Assembly: GCA_963977005.1 (NCBI GenBank)
Contig: CAXBMQ010000007.1
Span: forward strand, 1-64,000
Direction of reading: 5' to 3'
DNA: 64,000 nt
Origin: CAXBCP01 sp963977005
Lineage (GTDB): Bacteria; Pseudomonadota; Alphaproteobacteria; MPNO01; UBA830
A model generated the notes under the pieces. The model ran no database searches. It was not told the DNA's origin and saw nothing but the letters and a program-made list of their open reading frames with translations. Shown piece after piece: positions 54,071-62,304 of the stretch (within the stretch, counting starts at the first letter, position 1; the number at the start of each line of letters is the position of its first letter). Position numbers and translations under genes: made by a program.

Positions 54071-54772
54071 CTAGGAAACTATTTCGAGACGCCGCTCGGC
54101 GGCGATGCCCTGGGGCGTCAGGGTGCAGGCATAGCACAGCGATTCTACCCCTGCTGCCCTGGCGGCGGCAGCCGCTTCGGCGTAGTCCGGGTCGATATCG
54201 GCGGCGAGCGCAAACCTGTCGCAGTCCTCGCGCTGACACAGGTACAGGGTAACCGCCCGCGCACCCTGTTCCACCATCTTTGCCAGTTCGCCCTGGTGTT
54301 TTGCCGCCCGGGTGGAGACTGAATCCGGAAATTCGGCCAGGCCGGCTTCGCGCATCAGGTGAACGTTCTTGATTTCGACATAGCAGTCTGGCCTGTCGTC
54401 GTCGGAGAGCAGGATGTCGATGCGGGAATTCTTGCCGTATTTTACCTCACGCCGGAGTGTCGCGTAGCCGGCGAGTTCCGGGATTTTGCCATTCTCGATT
54501 GCTTCGGCGACGATCCTGTTCGGGTGCGCGGTGTTGATACCGACAAGTCCTTCGCCGATCCGGATCATTTCCCAGGTGAATTTGAGCTTGCGGTCGGGAT
54601 TGCGCGCGGGCGACAGCCATACCTCCGACCCAGGAGACTGCACGCCCAGCATGGCACCGGTATTTGCGCAGTGCGCGGTGACCGTTTCGCCCGCTTCCAG
54701 CACGACATCGGCCATGAAACGCTTGTACCGCTTGACCAGGCGGCCGCGGAGCAGGGGATCGGGGAAGTCCAT
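54071..54772 (-). CDS. sfsA: SfsA family DNA/RNA-binding protein
   Basis: A 233-residue SfsA. Recognisable segments: LLRGRLVKRYKRFMADV, HCANTGAMLGV, GINTAHPNR, RREVKYGKNSRIDILL and CYVEIKNVHLMREAG. The protein has a PD-(D/E)xK-type nuclease-like domain (D...EIK visible) and an OB-like N-terminus; in E. coli it was linked to sugar fermentation control and DNA binding. Sixteen bases before the GST gene in the same direction and divergent from the CinA-like gene. Confidence 0.95.
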   Translation of the reverse strand: MDFPDPLLRGRLVKRYKRFMADVVLEAGETVTAHCANTGAMLGVQSPGSEVWLSPARNPDRKLKFTWEMIRIGEGLVGINTAHPNRIVAEAIENGKIPELAGYATLRREVKYGKNSRIDILLSDDDRPDCYVEIKNVHLMREAGLAEFPDSVSTRAAKHQGELAKMVEQGARAVTLYLCQREDCDRFALAADIDPDYAEAAAAARAAGVESLCYACTLTPQGIAAERRLEIVS

Positions 54773-54856
54773 TTCGCCACCCTAAACGGCGCTTGGGGTG
54801 CTTTCAACGGCGGCGGGTCTCGGTTATACAGTCGGTACAGAAAATCGGAAAAATTC

Positions 54857-55654
54857 ATGGCTGAAAAAGACACTGTTACCGCGTGCCTGATCCTGATCGG
54901 AAACGAAATTCTTTCGGGCCGCACCCAGGACAAGAACCTGAACTTCCTCGCCACGGGACTGAACGAGATCGGTATCCAGTTGCGTGAGGCACGGGTCATT
55001 CCCGATATTCGCGAAAAAATCGTCGCGACCGTTAACGAATGCCGGGCCGAGTTCGACTACGTGTTCACGACGGGCGGTATCGGCCCGACCCATGATGACA
55101 TCACGTCCGAATGCGTCGCCGAGGCCTTCGGCGTGAAGATGTACCGCGATCAGGAGATCGTCGACCTACTGAATTCCTATATGAAAAACCGGGGCAATTC
55201 GGAAATGAATGAAGCCCGGATGCGCATGGCGACCTTCCCCGAAGGCGCCGTCCTGATCAAGAACGAGGTCAGCGCTGCGCCCGGCTATATGATTGGCAAC
55301 GTGTTCGTGATGGCAGGGGTGCCGCGCATCATGCAGGGGATGTTCGAGGAAGCGAAGGTTCATCTGAAGGGCGGCAAGACCGTTCAGGCGCGCGGGCTTG
55401 TGGTCGACCTTCCCGAAGGCACGATCGCGGAGCCGCTGGCCCTGGTGCAGGCGCGCTTCAAGGAAATCGATATCGGCTCCTACCCGCAGATGCGCGAAGT
55501 CGGCTTCCGCGTCTCCGTTGTGGCGCGCGGCACGGATCCCGATCGTCTTGACCAGGTGATCGGAGAGCTGGTGCAATCCTTGCGCGATATCGGCGGCAAC
55601 CCCGAAGAAGAAGATCTGAAAACCGCGCAGTCCACGTCCCACGTCGACGACTGA
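54857..55654 (+). CDS. CinA-like molybdopterin-binding domain protein (short form)
   Basis: A 265-residue protein with only the MoaB/CinA N-terminal domain: LILIGNEILSGRTQDKN (11-27) and TTGGIGPTHDDIT (71-83), where the Gly-rich loop and Asp-Asp bind the cofactor-like ligand. The C-terminal NMN-deamidase domain of full CinA is absent. Such short versions are common in alphaproteobacteria as competence/damage-inducible protein A. Possibly hydrolyses ADP-ribose-type compounds. Divergent from sfsA. Confidence 0.9.
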   Translation: MAEKDTVTACLILIGNEILSGRTQDKNLNFLATGLNEIGIQLREARVIPDIREKIVATVNECRAEFDYVFTTGGIGPTHDDITSECVAEAFGVKMYRDQEIVDLLNSYMKNRGNSEMNEARMRMATFPEGAVLIKNEVSAAPGYMIGNVFVMAGVPRIMQGMFEEAKVHLKGGKTVQARGLVVDLPEGTIAEPLALVQARFKEIDIGSYPQMREVGFRVSVVARGTDPDRLDQVIGELVQSLRDIGGNPEEEDLKTAQSTSHVDD

Positions 55655-55667
55655 TAGGCGGCGCGCG

Positions 55668-55853
55668 ATGAACCTAGCACCGCTCCTGATGGGAGCCGCC
55701 CTGGGGGGCGGGCTGCTTCTCGTGTGGATGGGGTTCCGGACGCTGACAAACAAGGAACTCGACGATACGGCCCGCAAGCGCGGATTTTGGCCGCTGAATG
55801 CCGGGCTTATCCTCGCCTGCGTATCGATGTATCTGTTCGCGACGGCCGGCTAG
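55668..55853 (+). CDS. Small two-helix membrane protein
   Basis: A 61-residue protein: hydrophobic helix about 5-25, then LTNKELDDTARKRG, then a second helix LNAGLILACVSMYLF, giving a two-span hairpin. It follows the CinA-like gene by 13 bases and is likely cotranscribed. Its stop overlaps that of the leftward glycosyltransferase-like gene (CTAG). Function unknown; its good coding pattern and position support it as a real gene. Confidence 0.6.
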   Translation: MNLAPLLMGAALGGGLLLVWMGFRTLTNKELDDTARKRGFWPLNAGLILACVSMYLFATAG

Positions 55854-56767
55854 GACGAACGCGCCAGACCGGATACATCTTCGTAGCGCAGCCGTGTGGT
55901 TGCGCTGGGACCGTGAAGTCCTTCCAGTTCGAACGCATGATTCTGGAAATCCTCTCCGGCGAGGTGGACAATCCCGATGGGCTGATACGGTGCGTGCGGC
56001 TCGACAAGCAGGCCGCGGTCGCGGTCGAATTTCGGAGCGGCATGGGCGCAAAACCAGTTGCACCAGGCGGGAAGGAACGTCGCCGGTGCCTTGTCGGCAA
56101 ACACGACGTAGTTCATCGCGGTCTGTTCGATCAGCTTGAAATAGAGATTCGGCCAGCCCTTGCGGGCACGCAATGTGCGGCGGGACAGTGCCTGCCCGAT
56201 TGCCGTCTCCCAGAGTTTCCAGTGCGGCGCGTCCGCAGGCAGGGCGAAGACACCGCAATTCAGGATCGGGTTGCGCCCCAGCCGGTCGGCGACCTTCCAG
56301 CCATAGGACCATTTGAAACTTCGGTAGTTCTGTGTGCGCCGATAGCGGCGCGGGCGCTTGTAAAGTGTGTTGTATGCGCGGTCGACCTGGGGAGTGATCG
56401 CAAGATTTCCGTCGGCGGCCGCGCCGAGATAGATATCAATCGCTGACCAGTCCTGAACCCAGGCATCGGAATCGATATGCAGGTAGAGTTCGTGTCCGGG
56501 GAAATACTTCGGCAGGAACGGGCGGGCGAGCAGGGCGCGGAAATGCGCCGGTGCGGTCAGGGCGTCCGGCATGTCGAAATCCCAGCCCGGCTGCGCGAGA
56601 TCGGCGCCCTGACCGGTCAGCCAGTCGCATTGTTCTCCGGTCAGTCCGACATCGAGAATAGAAAGAGAGATGTTCCTGCCCTGCGGCTTGTCGCGGATCG
56701 ACAGGACAAGCCCTTTCAGCAGGTCGAAATAACCGGCGTCAGAGGCGGAGACGATCGTCGCGGTCAC
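55850..56767 (-). CDS. GT-A fold glycosyltransferase-like protein (GT8-type)
   Basis: A 305-residue soluble protein with a GT-A-type nucleotide-sugar fold: starts TATIVSASDAGYFDLLKG (2-19), and HELYLHIDSDAWVQDW (92-107) contains the DxD metal motif (Asp99-Ser-Asp101). RRYRRTQNYRSF and ILNCGVFALP are further family-like segments. The donor sugar and acceptor are unknown. It closes a leftward run: DUF1330, dienelactone hydrolase, then this gene 7 bases later. Confidence 0.75.
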   Translation of the reverse strand: MTATIVSASDAGYFDLLKGLVLSIRDKPQGRNISLSILDVGLTGEQCDWLTGQGADLAQPGWDFDMPDALTAPAHFRALLARPFLPKYFPGHELYLHIDSDAWVQDWSAIDIYLGAAADGNLAITPQVDRAYNTLYKRPRRYRRTQNYRSFKWSYGWKVADRLGRNPILNCGVFALPADAPHWKLWETAIGQALSRRTLRARKGWPNLYFKLIEQTAMNYVVFADKAPATFLPAWCNWFCAHAAPKFDRDRGLLVEPHAPYQPIGIVHLAGEDFQNHAFELEGLHGPSATTRLRYEDVSGLARSS

Positions 56768-56774
56768 GCCGTCG

Positions 56775-57500
56775 CTATTCCGCTGCCGTAAGCGACGTCG
56801 GGTCGGCTGCGAGGTAGCGTTCGAAGAATTCTACAGACAGGCCGAGCGCGCGCTCGGCATCCGGCGCCGAATAGGGGATGCCGCCCTTGCGCGCAAAGGC
56901 ATGTTTGGCGCCCGGATACTTGTGAATCGTCACGAGCGGATTTTTGCCCAGAATGCGTTCGAGCATGTCGTTGACGGGTGGCTGCACCCACTCGTCGTTC
57001 AGCGCCATATGCAGCATGAAAGGCCGGTGCAGATTCGGCGCTTCACGGATGTGGTGTTCGATATAGGTACCGTAATAGGCAACGGCGCAGTCGATATCGG
57101 TCCGGCAGCATAACATGTAGCAAAGCTTGCCGCCGAGACAGTAGCCGACCGCGCCGGTTTTTACGCCACCGGCGTAATTGCTGAGAAATGCGACCGTTTC
57201 GTCCATGTCCTGAACGCCGTAGTCGTAATCGAACTGATAATACAGATCGAACGCCTTCGGAATGTCGTCAGGATTCGAATCCGACAGCACCACGCCCGGT
57301 TCCTGGCGCCAGAAAAGGTCCGGCACGAGGCACACGAAACCAGCCTCGGCGAATTCCTGCGCGTGGTGTTTCATGGTGTCGTTGACGCCCCATATCTCCA
57401 TAATCGCGACAACGGCACCCTTGATCGGCCCGTCCGGGGTCGCGACATAGGCCTGCATGTCGCCATCGGACAGGGGAACGGTGACCCATTCGGTTTTCAT
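56775..57500 (-). CDS. Dienelactone hydrolase family protein
   Basis: A 241-residue alpha/beta hydrolase: Glu35 in VAIMEIWGV is the acid stabiliser, nucleophile Cys121 is in AVGYCLGGKLC, and a C-terminal His in YPGAKHAFARKG completes the Cys-His-Asp triad. Classical enzymes open dienelactone in chlorocatechol breakdown; many homologs act on other esters. It starts 14 bases after the DUF1330 gene end. Confidence 0.9.
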   Translation of the reverse strand: MKTEWVTVPLSDGDMQAYVATPDGPIKGAVVAIMEIWGVNDTMKHHAQEFAEAGFVCLVPDLFWRQEPGVVLSDSNPDDIPKAFDLYYQFDYDYGVQDMDETVAFLSNYAGGVKTGAVGYCLGGKLCYMLCCRTDIDCAVAYYGTYIEHHIREAPNLHRPFMLHMALNDEWVQPPVNDMLERILGKNPLVTIHKYPGAKHAFARKGGIPYSAPDAERALGLSVEFFERYLAADPTSLTAAE

Positions 57501-57514
57501 ACCGTCGGCCCTTC

Positions 57515-57802
57515 TTAGTTTCCTTCGACGACGATCATATTGAAGTCCGCCGCCCCTTCGCGTTTCTTGCGGGCCGCCTGGTATTCAGGGGAATTGTACA
57601 TTGCCTTGGCCTTTTCGACGCTGTCGAACTTGACCACGACGATCCGGTGGGGCTGCCAGTTTCCTTCGAGAATTTCCGCGGCGCCGCCCCGCGTCAGGAA
57701 TTCGCCGCCGTATTTCGCGATCGCGGCCGGCGCATCCTTGCCGTATTCGCCATAGGCGTCTGTGTCGAAGACCTCAGCATTGGTGATGATATAGCCCGGC
57801 AT
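57515..57802 (-). CDS. DUF1330 family small protein
   Basis: A 95-residue ABM-like barrel protein: PGYIITNAEVFDTDAYGEY near the start and HRIVVVKFDSVEKAKAMYNS in the centre are DUF1330 patterns. The ATG at 57802, preceded by GAAGGA, was chosen over an upstream ATG at 57841. Fourteen bases before the dienelactone hydrolase. Some relatives act as small oxygenases or isomerases; activity here unknown. Confidence 0.9.
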   Translation of the reverse strand: MPGYIITNAEVFDTDAYGEYGKDAPAAIAKYGGEFLTRGGAAEILEGNWQPHRIVVVKFDSVEKAKAMYNSPEYQAARKKREGAADFNMIVVEGN

Positions 57803-57904
57803 GATGCGTTCCTTCTCAATGATCAGGGAAACAGCATACAATCGTCCGATGGGGGAGCAAGAGGCTGTGCTTCGATCCGGCGGAAAAGGCGCGCGCGGAG
57901 GAAC

Positions 57905-58357
57905 TCAGCGCTGTTTGCGAAGTGCCAATTCTGTCTGGATCATGATCTCGCCCGCCGTTGCGGGATCTTCGGTGAAGACCCAGCCTTCATCGACGTCTAT
58001 GCGGATGCGGGTTGCGTTTTCCGCGACGGTGGTCAGTTTGACGCGGACATCTCGCTTCGGCGACTTGGCCCAGACCGTCGCGACACCGCTTCCCCTCGTC
58101 GATTTTCTGTCGTTGAATCCCATCGTATCCATAGCGTCGTGGACAGCCGCCAGTACCGTCTCGGTATCTTCTGTTACCGTCTTGATAATTGCGCCGTCGA
58201 AGCTGCGCTCAATACCGATTGCCGTCGCATTGCCGACACCTGCGGTCAGAATCGCGGCGCCGCCGAGTGCAGCGCACCCGTTGAGCATCAGGAGACCTGA
58301 GAACAGAACTGCGAAATGCAGCGCCGAAGAAAGTATGCGCGGAGATTTTAAAATCAC
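57905..58357 (-). CDS. DUF3568-like lipoprotein
   Basis: A 150-residue predicted lipoprotein: signal with lipobox LNGCAALGG (lipidated Cys about residue 28), then a compact beta/alpha domain containing IKTVTEDTETVLAAVHDAMD and VRVKLTTVAENATRIRIDVD, as in the DUF3568 group. Probably attached to the outer membrane or periplasmic face. Upstream and separate from the DUF1330 unit by 102 bases. Confidence 0.8.
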   Translation of the reverse strand: MILKSPRILSSALHFAVLFSGLLMLNGCAALGGAAILTAGVGNATAIGIERSFDGAIIKTVTEDTETVLAAVHDAMDTMGFNDRKSTRGSGVATVWAKSPKRDVRVKLTTVAENATRIRIDVDEGWVFTEDPATAGEIMIQTELALRKQR

Positions 58358-58423
58358 GGGGTCTTTCGAGGAGTATGAACTGTCGGAAACTATACGTACC
58401 GAACCGCAAGATCACAATCCGGG

Positions 58424-58612
58424 TCAGAGTCCGGCATGTCGAACGTCGCTGTAACCGCCGCTGTCAAAAAATCTGTCGGTTGTGGTGTCCCGATGATCGA
58501 CCAGGGATGTCACATGGCTGGACGCGCCGGGCAGTGGCGCGACGGAAAAGTGCATACCATGAGCGATCGCAAACGCGAACGCAGCGATCAGCGCATACAG
58601 GTATGGCGGCAT
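58424..58612 (-). CDS. Possible small exported peptide (62 residues)
   Basis: An in-frame ORF starting MPPYLYALIAAFAFAIAHGM, a plausible signal peptide, followed by a Thr/Asp-rich tail. Unknown family; weakly supported, as codon use is ordinary and no ribosome site is obvious. It may be a chance frame between the lipoprotein and the unknown protein gene. Confidence 0.3.
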   Translation of the reverse strand: MPPYLYALIAAFAFAIAHGMHFSVAPLPGASSHVTSLVDHRDTTTDRFFDSGGYSDVRHAGL

Positions 58613-58639
58613 GGCCCGGCCCGATACGCTGCAGCTACT

Positions 58640-59152
58640 CTAAGCCACGACCCGAAAGCTTTTCGGGGGAATGAACCGTTCGACCGGCGTCGCCATGGCG
58701 AGCAGACCGAGGACGTCGCAGTCGGATGCGATCTCCGAAGAGGGGCTATGGATCGCATATACATCGACGAGATTACGGGCGGCATCGGGGCCGCCGAGCG
58801 ACCAGTCCAACCGGGCGAGCGTCCGGCTCTCAACCCAGCTGTCCTCGACGCCCGGCGGCCGCCACCCGTAGACCAGCGCACCGATGCGCCCGTCATCCAG
58901 TTCGAATGCGAGTCCGGAATCGTCTACCGCAGTCTCTACCGCGGAGAACAGTTCATGTGGTTTCATCGTGCCCGGTAGCGTCTCGAACGTAAAAACGCTC
59001 AGCCGGACATTGACAGCATGCAGTAGCCGAAGAACCCGCCGTAAAGATTTATGCGCCGGCAGTTCTGCCTCCGGACCGACGGTGGACAGACCCGGAAGGC
59101 CTTCCATGGGCCGGGTTGCGCGAATCTGGTTCAGGTTCATATCGACATGCAT
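58640..59152 (-). CDS. Protein of unknown function, 170 residues
   Basis: Not recognised. Start ATG 59152 is preceded by AAAGGGG (good ribosome site); upstream sequence in the same frame looks non-coding. The protein has an N-terminal polar part, then LRLLHAVNVRLSVFTFETLPG (in parts), a Trp-rich segment ARLDWSLGG and a hydrophobic C-terminus VLGLLAMATPVERFIPP. No signal peptide or membrane span is clear. Alone, divergent from the lipoprotein-kinase operon. Confidence 0.55.
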   Translation of the reverse strand: MHVDMNLNQIRATRPMEGLPGLSTVGPEAELPAHKSLRRVLRLLHAVNVRLSVFTFETLPGTMKPHELFSAVETAVDDSGLAFELDDGRIGALVYGWRPPGVEDSWVESRTLARLDWSLGGPDAARNLVDVYAIHSPSSEIASDCDVLGLLAMATPVERFIPPKSFRVVA

Positions 59153-59484
59153 CTGGCTACCCCTTTGTGCGGTACACATCCGATCGGTATGTGCGCCGTC
59201 TGAAATGTTCCGTCTGCAGATGCCCGGCGGCGCGAAGTCTGATGTGCACCGGCCTACCCGGGTATCTGCGAACTCGTAAACACTAGCCTGCAAGAGACGC
59301 CCCAGCTCGAATCATAGCTGTGACATTTTTTGGACATTCACATCCTGTTAACTTTTATTAACGCGTATTGACGTATAGTCTCGTTTCAGCGCTTGAGGCA
59401 TTGGCGCTGCGTAAGACGCTGTTCGAGGGCAAGAGCGGGGCCCCGAATGCGAAGGGTTGGTTCCGCAAAGGGTAGGACGACGAC
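59153..59484. promoter_or_regulatory. Divergent promoter region of the lipoprotein/two-component operon
   Basis: About 330 bases without a gene. A candidate rightward promoter is TTGGAC (59330-59335), a 17-base spacer, and TTTTAT (59353-59358). A TTAAC-TTTTA-TTAAC pair (59348-59362) lies within it; the TTAA cores are six bases apart, not the seven of a CtrA site. Confidence 0.35.
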
Positions 59485-60033
59485 ATGAAAATGTTGATCG
59501 CCCGCGCTAAAGGCGTGGTTGGTGCATTGGCGGTTTTCGGGGCGGTTTCCGGCTTTGTTTCCGGCTGCGCGCTGGTCGAGCAGATCGACGCAATCGGCAA
59601 GAACGACCGCCGGGTGTCCGTTCCGACCGTCAGCGATCTTCGTTCTCAGGTCGACTGGGCGGCGCCGGAAGATTTCGAGGCAGCCGCCGCCCGGACCAAG
59701 GCGAAACGCGTGAGCGCCGGCGATGCAAATGTGCCGCGGCCAAAGACAAAGCCTGAAATAGTCGATCCCAGAACGCTGGTCGGGCTCGACAAGATGGCAA
59801 TAGAGGAGATTCTCGGGGCGCCGCAGCATATTACGCTCACGCAACCGGCAACGGTCTGGGCATGGGAGCAGGATGGTTGCCGGATGCGCCTGTTTTTCTA
59901 TCCGGACCTTGCCGCGCAAAAGTTTCGGGCGCTGACCTATGAAATCAGCGCCGACCAACCGAAAAAGAATGCCATGTTGATAGAAACCTGCGCCAGCCGG
60001 ATAAAATGGGCCAATGCCAAGACGCCTCGCTAA
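59485..60033 (+). CDS. Lipoprotein with BamE/SmpA-like C-terminal domain
   Basis: A 182-residue predicted lipoprotein. Lipobox VSGCALV puts the lipidated Cys at about residue 28. A charged linker leads to a domain LVGLDKMAIEEILGAPQHIT and VWAWEQDGCRMRLFFYPD, the G-L...LLG-P...W-Y...C-L-F-Y pattern of SmpA/BamE-like folds frequent in alphaproteobacteria. GGTAGGA lies before the ATG. Seven bases later the response regulator begins, so it is probably an operon; the lipoprotein may be a sensor accessory or a target. Confidence 0.72.
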   Translation: MKMLIARAKGVVGALAVFGAVSGFVSGCALVEQIDAIGKNDRRVSVPTVSDLRSQVDWAAPEDFEAAAARTKAKRVSAGDANVPRPKTKPEIVDPRTLVGLDKMAIEEILGAPQHITLTQPATVWAWEQDGCRMRLFFYPDLAAQKFRALTYEISADQPKKNAMLIETCASRIKWANAKTPR

Positions 60034-60040
60034 AAGAAGT

Positions 60041-60778
60041 ATGGAATCGCCGCGCATCCTGATCGCGGACGACGACCCGCTGTTCCGGGAATCGCTGTCC
60101 GGGAACCTTCTCGATTCCGGATACGATATCGAAGGTTTTCCCGACGGGGAGGCGATCCTCGACTGGTTCGGGCAGGGACATGGCGGCGATCTGATCCTGC
60201 TCGACTGGAAAATGCCCAAGGTGAACGGGATCGAGGTGCTGAGGCGCCTTCGCGAACGCGGCTGCGATATTCCGGTGATTTTCCTGACCGTGCTCACCGA
60301 CCAGTTTTACGAGGAAGCGGCATTGCACGGCGGCGCCGTCGATTTCGTCGAAAAGTCCCGTAGTTTTTCCATCCTTGCCAAGCGGATCGAGTTGACCCTG
60401 CAGGGACCCAAGCAGCAACGCGATGATGCGCCGTTGCCGCCCGTCGACATGACTGAGGATGTCTCGGTGGGTCCGTTGGAACTGGCCGTTGCGACGGGCC
60501 GCGCCAAGTGGGGTAAAAACGAGGTGCCGCTCAGTTTTACCGAGTTTCGCATGGTGCATTGCCTCGCCAGCCGCGCCGGTCACGATATCGGCTACCGCGA
60601 GCTGTACGATATGGTGCATGGCAAGGGCTTCGTTGCCGGGCCGGGGGCCGATGGGTACCGGTCCAACGTCCGCACCTTCATCAAGCGCATTCGCAGGAAA
60701 TTCAAGGAAATCGATTCCAGTTTCGACGGTATCGAAAACTACCCCGGTTTTGGCTACCGATGGCGTCCCGATGACTAA
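60041..60778 (+). CDS. Response regulator, OmpR/ChvI-like
   Basis: A 245-residue regulator. Receiver domain: acidic pair in LIADDDPLF (7-15), phosphoacceptor Asp55 in LILLDWKMPK, Thr in VIFLTVL and Lys in FVEKSRSF. A winged-helix DNA-binding domain follows (about 145-245; FTEFRMVHCLASRAGHDIGYREL and VRTFIKRIRRKFKEI in parts). Start at 60041; a frame from 60014 would overlap the lipoprotein. Overlaps the kinase start by 8 bases. Confidence 0.93.
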   Translation: MESPRILIADDDPLFRESLSGNLLDSGYDIEGFPDGEAILDWFGQGHGGDLILLDWKMPKVNGIEVLRRLRERGCDIPVIFLTVLTDQFYEEAALHGGAVDFVEKSRSFSILAKRIELTLQGPKQQRDDAPLPPVDMTEDVSVGPLELAVATGRAKWGKNEVPLSFTEFRMVHCLASRAGHDIGYRELYDMVHGKGFVAGPGADGYRSNVRTFIKRIRRKFKEIDSSFDGIENYPGFGYRWRPDD

Positions 60779-62288
60779 GGCGGTGCTGTCGCAAAGGGTC
60801 GCCACGCTGCACCGTTCGTTTTCAGTGCGCCTGGCGTTGCTTGTCATTATTTTCATCGCCGTTCCCATTATCGTCTACTCCGAATTCCGCGATGCGGACG
60901 CGGAGAAAGTCGAGCTGCTTCAGCAGAACACCAAGGCCGAGGGCCAGCTTATCGCGACGGCGCTGACACCGATGCTGCGCGCCTTTAACGGTGGAAATGC
61001 CGATCAAATCGCGAAGGAAGTGCTGCGCATCGCCCGTCGCGGTACGGTGGTGAGGGTCATGTTGCGGCCCAAGGCGCTGGGCGAGAACGCTGGATTGTTT
61101 ATCGTTGCCGCCGCCCCGCCATTGCCCGCCAGCAAGCTGAATGCCGAGCGCGAGCGCCTGTTTCAATCGGGCGGTCTTGCGCGGATTGGCGCCGAATGCA
61201 GGCCCGTCCCGGACGAGGCGCGGCGCTACACGAACGTTTCCGGGGCCGAGGAAGTCCTGACGTCGCTGGTGCCGGTGATGTCCCAGCAGGGCTGCTGGAT
61301 CGTTCTTGTCTCCAAATCGGCTGACCGGGTCCTGCGGTCGTCGCTGGGGCGTCCGTACTGGAAATCGGCGGAGGTCCGGATTGCGGCTGCGATCTACCTG
61401 CTGTTTGCGCTGGTCATTCTCTGGATGTTCTTAGACATCTGGGGGAATCTGCGACGGTTCGCGCGTCTCGCACACGATATCCGGACCGGGAACGCGGGAG
61501 GGCTCTCGTTCGAGCATCAGAACCGCGTGCCGGAAATTTCCGGTATTGCCACGGAATTCGACCGCCTGGTGCTCGGTCTGCGCGCGTCTGCAAGGTCTAT
61601 CCGCGAGGCGGCGGAGGAAAACGCCCATGCCCTCAAAGGGCCGCTCGCCGTGATCGCGCAATCCGTGGAGCCGCTGAAGAAAGTGACGGGTGACGGCCAG
61701 GAAGCCGGAAGGGCGGTTGCCCGCATTGAGCGGTCGACCGAGCGGCTCGACCGGCTCGTCAGTGCGTCGCGCCAGTTGGACAACGCCACCGCGGAACTTA
61801 TGGAAGCGCCCGAGCAGAGGATCGATCTGAGCAAACTCACCCGATCCCTCGCAGACTCCTTCGCCCGCAATCACGAACCGCTGTCGCTGGCATTTGCGCA
61901 GGATATCGAAGACGGCATTGTCGCATGGGGGAGCGACGTCCTGTTCGAAACCGTCATTGAAAACGTCCTGGAAAACGCGGTCAGCTATTCGCCGCGCGGC
62001 GGTACTGTATCGATCAGCTTGCACCGTGCGGACGGCATGGCTGTGATGACCGTTGCGGATGAAGGTCCCGGCGTCGATCCGGGCGACCTCGAGCGTATCT
62101 TCGAGCGCTATTTCACGGATCGTCCGACCATACACCTGATCGCGAATGGCGAGGAAATCTCGACCCATTACGGCATCGGGCTGTGGATCGTGCGGCGTAA
62201 TCTGGAGGCGCTGGGCGGCAGCGCCGAGGCCCGCAACCTGGCGGATGCCGGATTCGAGATCACGCTCCGGATTCCGCTCGCCGCGTGA
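60771..62288 (+). CDS. Sensor histidine kinase, ChvG-like
   Basis: A 505-residue membrane kinase partner of the regulator. TM1 about 15-33, a periplasmic sensor (about 34-200, with two Cys), TM2 about 206-224, HAMP, and the HisKA box EENAHALKGPLAVIAQSVEP with His286, then N box NVLENAVSYS, DEGPGVDPGDLERIFERYF and HYGIGLWIVRRN. The H box and the HYGIGLWIV G2 segment resemble ChvG/ExoS-type enzymes. ATG 60771 overlaps the previous gene. The paired system in relatives controls envelope and acid response genes; here only inferred. Confidence 0.92.
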   Translation: MTKAVLSQRVATLHRSFSVRLALLVIIFIAVPIIVYSEFRDADAEKVELLQQNTKAEGQLIATALTPMLRAFNGGNADQIAKEVLRIARRGTVVRVMLRPKALGENAGLFIVAAAPPLPASKLNAERERLFQSGGLARIGAECRPVPDEARRYTNVSGAEEVLTSLVPVMSQQGCWIVLVSKSADRVLRSSLGRPYWKSAEVRIAAAIYLLFALVILWMFLDIWGNLRRFARLAHDIRTGNAGGLSFEHQNRVPEISGIATEFDRLVLGLRASARSIREAAEENAHALKGPLAVIAQSVEPLKKVTGDGQEAGRAVARIERSTERLDRLVSASRQLDNATAELMEAPEQRIDLSKLTRSLADSFARNHEPLSLAFAQDIEDGIVAWGSDVLFETVIENVLENAVSYSPRGGTVSISLHRADGMAVMTVADEGPGVDPGDLERIFERYFTDRPTIHLIANGEEISTHYGIGLWIVRRNLEALGGSAEARNLADAGFEITLRIPLAA

Positions 62289-62304
62289 CCGCCGCGATTG
62301 ACGG

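Noticed and set aside
59348..59361. CtrA box before the lipoprotein operon
   Set aside because: TTAA cores are six bases apart and no TTAACCAT is present.
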